From: Bacteroidales bacterium
GTDB taxonomy: Bacteria; Bacteroidota; Bacteroidia; Bacteroidales; UBA932
Assembly: GCA_017550525.1 (NCBI GenBank)
Contig: JAFZOU010000037.1
Coordinates: 62,001 to 126,000 of the forward strand
Direction: 5' to 3'
DNA length: 64,000 nt
Of this stretch, positions 16,134 through 24,227 are shown piece by piece. Both the position numbers and the translations under genes were made by a program. Under the pieces are notes generated by a model. That model saw nothing but the letters and a program-made list of their open reading frames with translations. It ran no database searches and was not told the DNA's origin. The first letter of the stretch is position 1, and every line of letters starts with the position of its first letter.

Positions 16134-16164
16134 CAAAGTTATATCAAGCTTTTTGTATTTACAA
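16134..16164 (-). promoter_or_regulatory. Promoter of nrdD-nrdG
   Basis: The minus strand has TTG (16164-16162), a 20-bp spacer and TAACTTTG (16141-16134), a good match to the Bacteroidetes promoter. The spacer includes an AGCTT palindrome. No clear NrdR box pair was identified. Confidence 0.55.
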
Positions 16165-16203
16165 CGATTTTTCTGAAAAAAGTTATCAACAGCGCGCAAA
16201 AAA

Positions 16204-16229
16204 GCCTGTTAATTTGTTGATTAACAGGC
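16204..16229 (-). terminator. Rho-independent terminator after the EnvC-like gene
   Basis: Perfect 9-bp stem GCCTGTTAA/TTAACAGGC with an 8-nt loop, followed on the minus strand by TTTTTT. It separates the TPR-EnvC transcript from the nrdD promoter. The remaining bases to 16306 are AT-rich with no gene. Confidence 0.8.
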
Positions 16230-16306
16230 AATTATAAAAGTTTCTAATTTAGAATTATTCTAAACAATAACTTTTGTGTTTCTTGCAAACCAAAGTTATC
16301 AACACC

Positions 16307-17506
16307 CTAGTCCCTAAGCCAGTTTTCAGGGTTCTGGGGAGTGGTTTCCTGCCAGAGTTCGAAGTGGAAAAGGTCCTCCCCGCCGATGGTGTCCACGATG
16401 CCCACAACCTGGCCGGTCTTGACCTTGTCTCCGGGTTTTACGGCTACGGTTGCAAGCTTGGAATATAGGGTGTAATACGCACCGTGGTTCACAAGGACGC
16501 ACTGGTTGTAGCCGGGAAGCACAACAATCTGGGTGACGGTGCCGTTGAACACGGCCTTGGCCTGGGTTCCGCGTTTGACGGCAAGGGTTACACCGTTATT
16601 CTGCGGGAGGTCCACATTCTGGTACACGGGGTGCTTATGCTTACCAAAACGCTCCACGATTGCGCCTTCCACCGGCCAGGGTAATCGGCCCTTATTGGAG
16701 GCGAACTCGTTGGAAAGTTTGGTGTCAATGGCAGTGGAGGTCTTCTTGCCGGACTTGCCGGTGCTGCCGCCGCCCTTCTTCTGGCTCTCCTTCCGGATAA
16801 GGTCTGCAATCTTACGGTTGAGATCCTCCTTCTGCCTGTTCTTTGACTGGAGCTGCTGCTGGTACTTCTTGCGGTCACTGCCCAGTTTCTGGACAAGGCG
16901 GTTACTCTCATCCTCCTCCCCGCGAAGCTTTGTGCGCTCAGATGCGATCTGCTTCCGGGTAGCGGCTTCTGCGGCCCTGAGGCCTTCCAGACGCTCCTTT
17001 TCCACCTCCAGGGCGGCCGATGTCTCACGTATGCGCGTAGCCTGCGCGCCCATTTCCGACGCAAGGGAGCGGAGGTATCCGAAGCGCCTGAACCCCTGGC
17101 CGATGGACTCCGAGGCCAGCACGTACATATACCACATACGGCTGTCGCGGTTTTTGTAGGTGCTTCTCACAAGACGGGCGTAATATGCGGAAAGGGTGTC
17201 GTGACGGGCCTGGAGCTTTTCAATGTCCTTACGGCAGGTGCGGATTGAGTCGTCAAGGATGCGGAGAGTCTGGTCCGACGCAGCAATGAGTTTTTCTCTT
17301 GCCTGGATCTTACTGCGCACCAGCGTAAGGTTTGTGAGTTCCTTCTCCCTGGCCGATGAATTCTCCTTCAGCTGCCTGTTGAGTATGGCAATCTCCTTCT
17401 CCAGCTGGGCCCTCTGGCTCTCCAGCTTCTTCATGGAGCTGGATTTCTGGGCCTGGACCGGGAGGGTCAGGGCAAACGCCATTATTATTATAAGGAGCCT
17501 TCTCAT
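16307..17506 (-). CDS. EnvC-like murein hydrolase activator (degenerate LytM)
   Basis: 399 aa. Signal peptide (cleavage near VQAQ), long coiled coil (~residues 25-250), a lysine/glycine linker (KKGGGSTGKSGKK), then a LytM/M23 domain (~285-399: GRLPWPVEGAIVERFGKH, GYNQCVLVNHG, ETTPQNPENWL). The M23 zinc ligands are altered: the expected HxxxD is HPVYQNVD with shifted spacing, and the HxH motif is HFEL. It is therefore probably an activator of amidases rather than a protease, as known for EnvC/NlpD. Its start overlaps the TPR gene stop (ATGA at 17506-17503). Role in daughter-cell separation is inferred from family. Confidence 0.85.
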   Translation of the reverse strand: MRRLLIIIMAFALTLPVQAQKSSSMKKLESQRAQLEKEIAILNRQLKENSSAREKELTNLTLVRSKIQAREKLIAASDQTLRILDDSIRTCRKDIEKLQARHDTLSAYYARLVRSTYKNRDSRMWYMYVLASESIGQGFRRFGYLRSLASEMGAQATRIRETSAALEVEKERLEGLRAAEAATRKQIASERTKLRGEEDESNRLVQKLGSDRKKYQQQLQSKNRQKEDLNRKIADLIRKESQKKGGGSTGKSGKKTSTAIDTKLSNEFASNKGRLPWPVEGAIVERFGKHKHPVYQNVDLPQNNGVTLAVKRGTQAKAVFNGTVTQIVVLPGYNQCVLVNHGAYYTLYSKLATVAVKPGDKVKTGQVVGIVDTIGGEDLFHFELWQETTPQNPENWLRD

Positions 17507-19128
17507 TGTTCCAGTCGTTTTGCCATATTGCGGTAAACCTTGGCCGAGTCATTCTCTCCAAGCACCTCAAGCACTGTGGCGTAATGCCTTAGGATTACCG
17601 GGCTGTCCTTGCCGCCGTAAAGCATAGCGTGCTTGAAGAAGGGCTTTGCCTCAAGGTCCTTTCCCTGAAGGTGGAGGATCCAGGCAAAGGTGTCAAGGTA
17701 GGTTGCATTATCAGGCTCCGCCTCTATTGTCTTTTTGGACATTGTGTACGCCTTCTTCAGTTTCTTTCCTTCCTCAGAGAGATAGTAGGCGTAGTTATTG
17801 AGAACCGGGGCGTAGGAAGGATCTATCTTCAGGGCCTTGTCATAGGCCTTGTAGGCCTCCTTGGAATTGCCTTTTGAGTGATATGCGTCTCCAAGCTGGG
17901 ACCAGGATGCAAGCTGCACCTTGGCGTCCTTGGGATAATTCTTTATAAGGTATCGGCAATTGCCGATAATTGCATCGTAATCCTCCAGCTGGTAGTTTGC
18001 CATATTGGCGTAATCCATGAAGCCAAGCTCACTGAAGCGGTTGAAAGCCTCAATGGATACATCCCTCATGGCCTCCCACTTCTGCTGCAGGGACAGGACC
18101 TGGATGTACGTAGCCATAATGGGGACGCTCTCCGGGAAGGCCAAGGCTGCAAGGCGGAAGTAATTCTCCCCCTGGTCCCTCCTTCCGGTGGAGAAGAAGT
18201 AGGACCCTACAGTAGTGTAGAGGGTGGAATCGGCCTGGGAATGCTCTACGGCAAGGACCGCCAGGGAGTCAAAGCTGGCCCTGTGAGCCTGGAGCACCTT
18301 TGGATCAATACTGCGGGTGATATTGCCGATATACATGCTCTTTGACTGGGCGGGGATGTCCGGCGACGTGAAGAAGGGCCTCAGCGTCCGGAAATACTCC
18401 GGATACTGCCTCTGGTGCCTGTATACCTCGCTCATACCCATGGTGGCGGGGATGTAGGAACTGTCCAGTTCCAGGGCCTCCGTGAAGCGGGCGCGGGCAA
18501 GGGAATCCTTGAAATCGGCAAGATACGCATCTCCAAGCATGGAGAGTATCTGGGGGGACGAATAATCCTTGTTGAAGGCTTCCAGGGCCTCTACGGCAAG
18601 GTCCGGACGGCCCATTGCCTGGTAGATGTCGTGGCGGGTGGTGGCAACTTCCTCCGACATCCCCCTCTGGTGCTCTATCTCCTCAAGGGCACCAAGGGCC
18701 TTGTCAAAGTCCTTTTCCGTGAGATACACGTTCAGAAGTTCATAGGGAAGGGACTGGTTGTCCGGGAAATCCTTAACAAGGGACTCATAGAGGGACTTTC
18801 CATCGGCCTTTTTCCCCTGCGCAAGATACAGGCGGGCAAGGGTGCGGCGATACCAGAAGTTGGTACTGTCAAGCTGGACGGCCTTCTCAAGGGAGGCTTC
18901 TGCGCCGGGCATGTCATTTTGCATCAGCTGCGTCTGGGCCAGGTAATACCATACGGCGTCACTCTCCGGAGAGGCTATGCTGAGGGTTTGCAAAATGCGC
19001 TGCGCCTTTGCATATTGACCGTTGGAATATAGGGAAACGGCGTCTACCAGATTGGACTCCACGGTTTGCGCCCTGAGGGGGAGCAGCATGGCCAAAATGG
19101 CAAGGGCCGATACAATTGCTTTTTTCAT
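17503..19128 (-). CDS. Exported TPR-repeat protein
   Basis: 541 aa. Signal peptide with cleavage near LRAQ. The mature part is at least nine tetratricopeptide-like helix pairs, for example AVSLYSNGQYAKAQRILQ, WYYLAQTQLMQNDMPGAEAS, and the most canonical ASWSQLGDAYHSKGNSKEAY followed by ALKIDPSYAPVLNNYAYYL. TPR solenoids bind protein partners in the periplasm. Coupling to an EnvC-like gene suggests a cell-wall or division complex. The start ATG is only 5 nt from a TAATTTTG -7 box, so the message may be leaderless. Confidence 0.85.
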   Translation of the reverse strand: MKKAIVSALAILAMLLPLRAQTVESNLVDAVSLYSNGQYAKAQRILQTLSIASPESDAVWYYLAQTQLMQNDMPGAEASLEKAVQLDSTNFWYRRTLARLYLAQGKKADGKSLYESLVKDFPDNQSLPYELLNVYLTEKDFDKALGALEEIEHQRGMSEEVATTRHDIYQAMGRPDLAVEALEAFNKDYSSPQILSMLGDAYLADFKDSLARARFTEALELDSSYIPATMGMSEVYRHQRQYPEYFRTLRPFFTSPDIPAQSKSMYIGNITRSIDPKVLQAHRASFDSLAVLAVEHSQADSTLYTTVGSYFFSTGRRDQGENYFRLAALAFPESVPIMATYIQVLSLQQKWEAMRDVSIEAFNRFSELGFMDYANMANYQLEDYDAIIGNCRYLIKNYPKDAKVQLASWSQLGDAYHSKGNSKEAYKAYDKALKIDPSYAPVLNNYAYYLSEEGKKLKKAYTMSKKTIEAEPDNATYLDTFAWILHLQGKDLEAKPFFKHAMLYGGKDSPVILRHYATVLEVLGENDSAKVYRNMAKRLEQ

Positions 19129-19133
19129 CCTTG

Positions 19134-19141
19134 CAAAATTA
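19134..19141 (-). promoter_or_regulatory. -7 promoter box of the TPR-EnvC operon
   Basis: The minus strand reads TAATTTTG, ending 5 nt before the start codon; with transcription starting about 5-7 nt downstream of the box, the mRNA would begin at or next to the ATG. Confidence 0.5.
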
Positions 19142-19181
19142 CTGCATTTTTCTCATTTTTGTGTAACAAATACCGCACCTT

Positions 19182-19778
19182 TTGAAACGTTTCTACATAA
19201 AACTGCATCTTATTACTTGGGCAGGGGACGAAGAATCCCCTGGAGGCCGACGCTCCCTTGAGGAGCTTGCGGCCGCCTGCGCCCAGGGTAAAAGGGATGC
19301 CCAGAAACGTCTCTTTGACTCCCTGGCGCCAAAGATGATGGCCGTCTGCCTCCGGTACATGGGAAACCGGGAAGACGCTGAAGATGTGCTCCAGGAGGGT
19401 TTTGTAACGCTTTTCACAAAACTTGAAAGTTACAACGGTTCCGGATCCTTCGAAGGCTGGGCCAGAAAGATCTTTGTCAACACTGCACTTATGCATCTCA
19501 GGAAAACAGACGCCCTGGGACTGTCAGGAGACATTGAGGAGGCGCGGTCACTCTCCACTGAAGAGGCCACCCCGCTCCAGAAGATGGGGTACAAAGAACT
19601 AATGGAAATTATTTCCCGTCTTCCGGCCGACGCTAGGACAGTTTTCAATATGTTTGTGGTGGAAGGATACTCCCATAAGGAGATTGCCGCCACCCTGGGA
19701 TGCACGGAAGCCACTTCCCGCTCAAAACTTCAGCGGGCAAGGCTTCAACTGCAGGAAATGATTAGTAAGAGAAAATGA
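19182..19778 (+). CDS. ECF-type RNA polymerase sigma factor
   Basis: 198 aa from ATG 19182; the first ~22 residues lack family character, so a later start near SLEELAAAC is possible. Region 2: DAQKRLFDSLAPKMMAVCLRY, EDAEDVLQEGFVTLF, then GSFEGWARKIFVNTALMHLR. Region 4: LPADARTVFNMFVVEGYSHKEIAATLG with the HTH CTEATSRSKLQRARLQL. It redirects RNA polymerase to a small regulon. It is coupled (ATGA, 19775-19778) to a membrane protein whose N-terminus looks like an anti-sigma factor, the usual arrangement. Confidence 0.9.
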   Translation: MKRFYIKLHLITWAGDEESPGGRRSLEELAAACAQGKRDAQKRLFDSLAPKMMAVCLRYMGNREDAEDVLQEGFVTLFTKLESYNGSGSFEGWARKIFVNTALMHLRKTDALGLSGDIEEARSLSTEEATPLQKMGYKELMEIISRLPADARTVFNMFVVEGYSHKEIAATLGCTEATSRSKLQRARLQLQEMISKRK

Positions 19779-20908
19779 GAGATCAAGACATAAGAGATAT
19801 ACTCTATAACGCAGAGGAACCCGTTTCCCCTGGCGTTTGGAGTGCGGTAGCGGCAGGATTGGACGCAAAGAAACGCATTGTACCCGCATGGATGTGGGGA
19901 GCCATGGCATTTGCTGCGGCAGCCGCGGTAGCGGTTGGCGTTTTCATCTGGCGTCCGACAAATTTGAGGTTAGAAGAATTTTCGCCTGCGTCCCCGCTTG
20001 CAGCGCAGATTGAATATGCCCTTCCCGGAGACATCGTGATGCCGGAGCCGGCACCATCGGCCCCTGCAAGGAAGGCAGCCGCTCCAATTGCTACACGGGA
20101 GGAAGCTATCCTGGAGGCCGTACCAAACGCAACCATTAACCCGGTACCACTTCAGAAGCTTTCTTCCCGCCTGGCAATGCCGCCCAAGAATTCCTATGCC
20201 GCAGCTACGGTAGATGACAACTACCTTCTCAACCAACTGGCCTGGGAGGCAAAGCCACTTCCCGGCAGGGACATCTCTCTCACGGCTGCAGGTAACTTCC
20301 AGGCAAGCTCCAAGGCTCCCTTCCTCAGCCGCCGCGGTGCCGCCGCGCCCGCAACTCCTCAGAAAGGAGTTTATAACCCTAGCCCAGAGTCAGACAAACC
20401 CGGGTTCCCCTTCTCCGTGGGCCTTGGCGTAAAATGGAACTTCGCTCCAAGGTGGGCTGTAGGTACGGGTGTGAACTACACCAACCTCAGCCGCTCCTTC
20501 ACCGCAGATTACGCAGATGATGGTTACACCCTCTTCCAGGTGCCCGTGGACAACATGCAGCACTGGATTGGCGTTCCCGTCAACTTCTACTTTGACATTG
20601 TACGCAGCCCCCGCTGGAGGGTTCATGTGCTGGCCGTTGGTGAAATGGACTACCTCCTTGCCAACAACTTCACGGTTCACGGCAACAAGCCCATTCCATG
20701 GCAGAAGAAGGATACATCCTTCCAGTGGTCGGCCGGGGCAGGTGCCGGCGCGGAGTACATGATCACTCCCTGGCTGGGTCTGTATCTCAATCCCATGGTG
20801 CGCTACTATTTCACACGCGTGAGCGGGGCCGATATTAACGGTCTTCCCGTCCACCCCGTCCGCTTCATGATGGAAGGCGGCCTCAGATTCTCCATCGGCA
20901 GTTATTAG
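19775..20908 (+). CDS. Anti-sigma-like protein fused to an outer-membrane barrel domain
   Basis: 377 aa. Residues 1-40 are a short cytoplasmic region (MRDQDIRDILYNAEEPVSPG). One membrane helix follows (~42-60, AMAFAAAAAVAVGVFIW), then a proline/alanine-rich linker (~65-200). A beta-barrel-like domain (~205-377) has strands FPFSVGLGVKWNF, WAVGTGVNYTNLS, VPVNFYFDIV and FMMEGGLRFSIG. The first part fits an anti-sigma factor for the coupled ECF gene; the last part fits the outer-membrane beta-barrel family common in Bacteroidetes. How one chain with an inner-membrane helix would place a barrel is unclear. It carries no cleavable signal peptide. The role is inference. Confidence 0.7.
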   Translation: MRDQDIRDILYNAEEPVSPGVWSAVAAGLDAKKRIVPAWMWGAMAFAAAAAVAVGVFIWRPTNLRLEEFSPASPLAAQIEYALPGDIVMPEPAPSAPARKAAAPIATREEAILEAVPNATINPVPLQKLSSRLAMPPKNSYAAATVDDNYLLNQLAWEAKPLPGRDISLTAAGNFQASSKAPFLSRRGAAAPATPQKGVYNPSPESDKPGFPFSVGLGVKWNFAPRWAVGTGVNYTNLSRSFTADYADDGYTLFQVPVDNMQHWIGVPVNFYFDIVRSPRWRVHVLAVGEMDYLLANNFTVHGNKPIPWQKKDTSFQWSAGAGAGAEYMITPWLGLYLNPMVRYYFTRVSGADINGLPVHPVRFMMEGGLRFSIGSY

Positions 20909-20909
20909 C

Positions 20910-21048
20910 GTCGCAGGTGACAGAAAGAAACGTCGCAGGTCTGCAAAAAAAGCTGGACCTGCGACACTTTTTTTCTCCTGTGGCCGATTTGCGTCGCAGG
21001 TGAGGCCAAAAATGCAGACCTGCGACAGTTAAGGCCCGGACCTGCGAC
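20910..21048. repeat. Six-copy GTCGCAGGT inverted-repeat array
   Basis: Between the barrel gene stop (20908) and the LacI gene stop (21093). GTCGCAGGT occurs at 20910, 20932 and 20993, and its complement ACCTGCGAC at 20957, 21018 and 21040. Neighbouring opposite copies can pair: 20932-20940 with 20957-20965 (loop AT-rich, followed by ACTTTTTTT) and 20993-21001 with 21018-21026. The first of these looks like a terminator for the sigma/anti-sigma genes. The region holds no gene. Confidence 0.8.
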
Positions 21049-21092
21049 ATTCCGTGTTACCACCTGCAACGGGATTCTTGAGAGCAGAAGAA

Positions 21093-22148
21093 TTAGGGCC
21101 GAAGATTTTCCTTAAAGACGATGTCTATGGGCAGCAATTCCGGGAGGGTGCTGTCCGGAGTTCCATAGAGAAGATAGTGAAGTATGGATTCTACCGCATA
21201 GAATCCCTGGCGTTCAGGATGCTGGTTGATGAGAAAATCCAGCGTACCCTCACGGACACACCTTGCATTACCGTCAGTTACATCAAAGCCGCCTACAACG
21301 AGTCCTGTTATACCGGCATCCCTGAGGGCATCCGAGATAAGATAACTTGAAGAAATAGCCACGGCTATTCCACCGACATTTGGATGTTCGCCCAAAAAGG
21401 ACTTTAATTCTGAGACCACGGCTTCATGCCCAACGGTAGAGAACTGGGCTTCATGGATGACACGGAGTTTCCCATTCTCTGGGAAGTAATCCTTAAATGC
21501 AGCTTTTCTTATGGCAGAGTTATTGGACATCTGGGTACCAGTACGGCGTGGCACCATTAGCACAAGTTCCTTGCCCTGCGGTGTAAGGCCGTCCATAAGC
21601 CTTGCCAGAAGGCGGCCGCAAGAAATCTGATTTGCCTTATAAGTGGCAACGGGAGTTGTTTCCTCTATTCCGCCATCCACAAAAACATATGGCACATGCC
21701 GTTTATTCAGGCGTTCACACAAATGCTTGGTCTCATCAACGAAGGTTGTGCCCACTACCACAGCCGAACACGGCGCTTCTGCAATAGAGTCAAATGCATC
21801 ACGACAGGAGAGGGAGTCGAACTGGTCGAAGAAAACAAACTGGCTTTCAATATCAAAGTCTCCATACTCACTGAAACCTTCCTCAATTCCTTCACGAATG
21901 AGATCCCAGTACTCTCCTTTTTCTGATGAAGGGATGGAAACCAAAATCTTCAAAGACTTTTTGGTTTTCTTGAAAGCAACCGCCGATGTATGAAGGTTAT
22001 ACTTGTAGGACTGGCCGTCCAGAACCTTCTGAACGGCAGCGAGAGCCTCCTGAGACACTTTTCCGCGATTATGGAGAACCCTATCCACCGTACCGGCGGA
22101 AACGCCAGCCAGCGCTGCAATTTGTTTTATGGTTAACTGTTGTGCCAT
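21093..22148 (-). CDS. LacI-family transcriptional regulator
   Basis: 351 aa from ATG 22148. An upstream in-frame TTG (22157) lies inside the -7 box and is not used. N-terminal LacI HTH: LTIKQIAALAGVSAGTVDRVL, hinge region with NRGKVSQEA. The C-terminal periplasmic-binding-like domain has ILVSIPSSEKGEYWDLIREG, SAVVVGTTFVD, YVFVDGGI and the IDVT-like GGFDVTDGNA. VDRVL instead of VSRVL in the recognition helix is typical of a sugar-type subfamily in Bacteroidetes. It is divergent from the SDR operon, whose promoter carries a TGTGT-N4-ACACA operator. Four such operators in the window make it the likely local regulator; binding is not proven. Confidence 0.88.
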   Translation of the reverse strand: MAQQLTIKQIAALAGVSAGTVDRVLHNRGKVSQEALAAVQKVLDGQSYKYNLHTSAVAFKKTKKSLKILVSIPSSEKGEYWDLIREGIEEGFSEYGDFDIESQFVFFDQFDSLSCRDAFDSIAEAPCSAVVVGTTFVDETKHLCERLNKRHVPYVFVDGGIEETTPVATYKANQISCGRLLARLMDGLTPQGKELVLMVPRRTGTQMSNNSAIRKAAFKDYFPENGKLRVIHEAQFSTVGHEAVVSELKSFLGEHPNVGGIAVAISSSYLISDALRDAGITGLVVGGFDVTDGNARCVREGTLDFLINQHPERQGFYAVESILHYLLYGTPDSTLPELLPIDIVFKENLRP

Positions 22149-22154
22149 TTCCTG

Positions 22155-22162
22155 CAAAAATA
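22155..22162 (-). promoter_or_regulatory. -7 promoter box of the LacI-family gene
   Basis: The minus strand reads TATTTTTG, ending 6 nt before ATG 22148, so the message is short-leadered or leaderless. Confidence 0.5.
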
Positions 22163-22193
22163 GTTAAAATTTGCATTATTATGAATTCTTTTT

Positions 22194-22213
22194 TATATTT
22201 GTGTCCGCACACA
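22194..22213 (+). promoter_or_regulatory. Promoter and LacI-type operator 1 (SDR operon)
   Basis: -7 box TATATTTG (22194-22201) overlapped by the palindrome TGTGTCCGCACACA (22200-22213), one base off the TGTGTGCGCACACA seen at the other three sites. A repressor bound here would cover the transcription start. The site also decides the SDR start: the TTG at 22171 is upstream of the promoter, so ATG 22225 is used. Confidence 0.75.
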
Positions 22214-22224
22214 CTTTAGGAATT

Positions 22225-22980
22225 ATGAATACTTTGACAGGAAAAGTGGCCGTGGTAACCGGAGGCTCAAGGGATATTGGCAGAGCCATCTCCATCAAAC
22301 TTGCCCAGGAAGGAGCAAAGGTTTGCATCAATTACTGCCACAATGAAGCAAAAGCCAGGGAAACCCTCCAAATGGTTAAAGATGCCGGAGGTGAGGCTAT
22401 TCTGGTAAAGGCCGATGTTACAAAAGCCGAGGATGTCCGGTTTCTGATGGAAGAAACCGCCAAGGCATTCGGCCCATGCATTGACATCCTGGTGAACAAC
22501 GCTGGTGGTATTGTCGGACGAAAAAAGATTGAGGAGCAGGATGAGAACTGGTACAACACTGTCCTGAACCTTAACTTCAAGAGCTGCTGGCTGTGCACAC
22601 GTGACGTCCTCCCCTATATGAAAGAAGGCGGAAGCATCATCAACATTTCTTCCCAGGCCGCACGAGACGGCGGCGGTCCCGGCAGTTCCATCTACGCATG
22701 CGGGAAAGCAGCCATGCTATGCCATACAAGGGCCATGGCCAAAGAACTGGGCCCTAAGGGAATCAGGGTCAATGCCATATGCCCCGGAATGATCAACACC
22801 TACTTCCACGACACCTTCACGGCACCTGAAGGGAGGGAAGCCCTGCATCGCAGCGCCCCTCTTAGAAGAGAAGGTGAAGCCTGTGAAGTGGCAGGTCTTG
22901 TTGCCTTTCTGGCAGGAAGCGAATCTCCTTACGTCACAGGCACGGGAATTGATATTAACGGCGGGTGTCTGTTCTCATAA
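22225..22980 (+). CDS. Short-chain dehydrogenase/reductase (sugar-acid type)
   Basis: 251 aa from ATG 22225. Classical SDR: cofactor loop TGGSRDIGRAI, NNAGG, active Ser in IINISSQAA, then YACGK (Tyr-x3-Lys) and the INAICPGM-type segment AICPGMI. It fits the FabG, KduD and gluconate 5-dehydrogenase group. An Asn in CINYCHNEA after strand 2 hints at NADP preference but is not decisive. As first gene of an operon with a transporter, a PfkB kinase and 6-phosphogluconate dehydrogenase, reduction of a keto-aldonate is the best guess. The stop overlaps the next start as TAATG. Confidence 0.85.
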   Translation: MNTLTGKVAVVTGGSRDIGRAISIKLAQEGAKVCINYCHNEAKARETLQMVKDAGGEAILVKADVTKAEDVRFLMEETAKAFGPCIDILVNNAGGIVGRKKIEEQDENWYNTVLNLNFKSCWLCTRDVLPYMKEGGSIINISSQAARDGGGPGSSIYACGKAAMLCHTRAMAKELGPKGIRVNAICPGMINTYFHDTFTAPEGREALHRSAPLRREGEACEVAGLVAFLAGSESPYVTGTGIDINGGCLFS

Positions 22981-24227
22981 TGAAAGACTTGCTTAAACGC
23001 ATACTTCGTGTAGTTGCACTTGTGGGGCCCGGGCTGTTTTGTCTGGGCTTTACTATCGGCACCGGCAGCGTTACATCAATGGTCAAGTCCGGCAGCATGT
23101 ACGGAACGGACCTTCTATGGGTCCTTGCCATCAGCGCCTTTTTCACATGGGTGATGACAGAGGCATACGGACGCTTTGGCATCATGACCGGAGATACCGC
23201 AATCCATGGCATCAAGACCCGCCTGAAAGGAGGTAAGGTTTGGGCCATCCTTCTTATCATCGGCCTAGTAGTGAGCCAGTGGATAAGCCTTTCCAGCATC
23301 CTCAATATCACTTCCAACGCCGTAAGCGAAGTCCTCTATATGTGCATACCCGGGCTTCCGGAGTCTGCCGGCTACTGGATAGTCCTTGGGATGGCAATAG
23401 TAATTGCCGGTTCCATATGGATTATCCTGAACAAAGGGAACTATGGTGTATTTGAAAAGATACTGTCGGCCCTTGTCACTCTTATGGGGCTGGCCTTTAT
23501 CCTGTCTCTGTTCATAGAACTACCTGAGCCGGGAACTATAGCAAAAGGGTTTGTTCCATCGCTCCCCAAGGATTCCGGAGCACTGCTTTTTGTGGCCGCC
23601 TTTGTAGGTACAACCATGTCCTCCCCAACTTTTGTGATAAGGCCGATGATCCTGAAGAGCAAAGGCTGGGGAAAAGAAGACGGGAAGCTTCAGCGGCGTG
23701 ATGCCATTGTAAGCGCTTCCCTTACCTTCATCATCAGCGCAAGCATCATGATTTGTGCTGCGTCAGTACTCCACACTCGTGGAATCACCGTGGAAAAGGT
23801 CCTGGACATGATATATGTCCTTGAGCCCATAGCCGGCAGATTTGCCGTGGCCCTGTTTGTCACAGGCCTTCTGAGCGCCGGACTGTCATCCCTCTTCCCC
23901 ATTATGATGCTGGCGCCGGAACTTATCAGTGATTATCGGCACGGAGAAATGCAGACCGGCACTCCACTGTTCAAAGTGCTGACCGGCATCGCCGCGCTTG
24001 CAGGCCTTACTATCCCCATCCTTGGGAAAAGCCCTGTCATAACCCAGATAGCATCCCAGGTGACACTGGTATTTGTCCTGCCGCTTGTCATACTCCTTAT
24101 GATTATCCTGCTTTGGAAGCAGAAGGAACGCCCCGGCATTCTATTCACAATCCTTATGGCGCTTGCCTTTGTCTTCGCCTGCATAGTATCATACACCGGA
24201 ATTGTAGCCCTAGGCAACCTTTTATGA
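22980..24227 (+). CDS. Nramp-fold transporter lacking the metal-binding motifs
   Basis: 415 aa, about 11 membrane helices. The start GPGLFCLGF and overall pattern match Nramp/SLC11 transporters. The two metal-site motifs are changed: DPGN in helix 1 is GTGS (TIGTGSVTS), and MPHN in helix 6 is MSSP (GTTMSSPTF). It is therefore unlikely to carry Mn or Fe. Its place between an SDR and a sugar kinase suggests uptake of a sugar or sugar acid, which is inference. The start ATG 22980 overlaps the SDR stop, and its own stop overlaps the kinase start (ATGA 24224-24227). Confidence 0.8.
   Translation: MKDLLKRILRVVALVGPGLFCLGFTIGTGSVTSMVKSGSMYGTDLLWVLAISAFFTWVMTEAYGRFGIMTGDTAIHGIKTRLKGGKVWAILLIIGLVVSQWISLSSILNITSNAVSEVLYMCIPGLPESAGYWIVLGMAIVIAGSIWIILNKGNYGVFEKILSALVTLMGLAFILSLFIELPEPGTIAKGFVPSLPKDSGALLFVAAFVGTTMSSPTFVIRPMILKSKGWGKEDGKLQRRDAIVSASLTFIISASIMICAASVLHTRGITVEKVLDMIYVLEPIAGRFAVALFVTGLLSAGLSSLFPIMMLAPELISDYRHGEMQTGTPLFKVLTGIAALAGLTIPILGKSPVITQIASQVTLVFVLPLVILLMIILLWKQKERPGILFTILMALAFVFACIVSYTGIVALGNLL

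Noticed and set aside
16183-16304. TTATCAACA at 16183 and 16296 as DnaA boxes or an origin
   Set aside because: Both differ from TTATCCACA at a key position, there are only two, and no dnaA, dnaN or gidA gene is nearby.
20910-21048. CRISPR array
   Set aside because: The repeat is only 9 bp, alternates in orientation, spacing is irregular, and no cas genes are present.
22980-24227. Manganese or iron transporter by Nramp homology
   Set aside because: The residues that bind the metal in both signature motifs are replaced and the operon is for sugar-acid metabolism.
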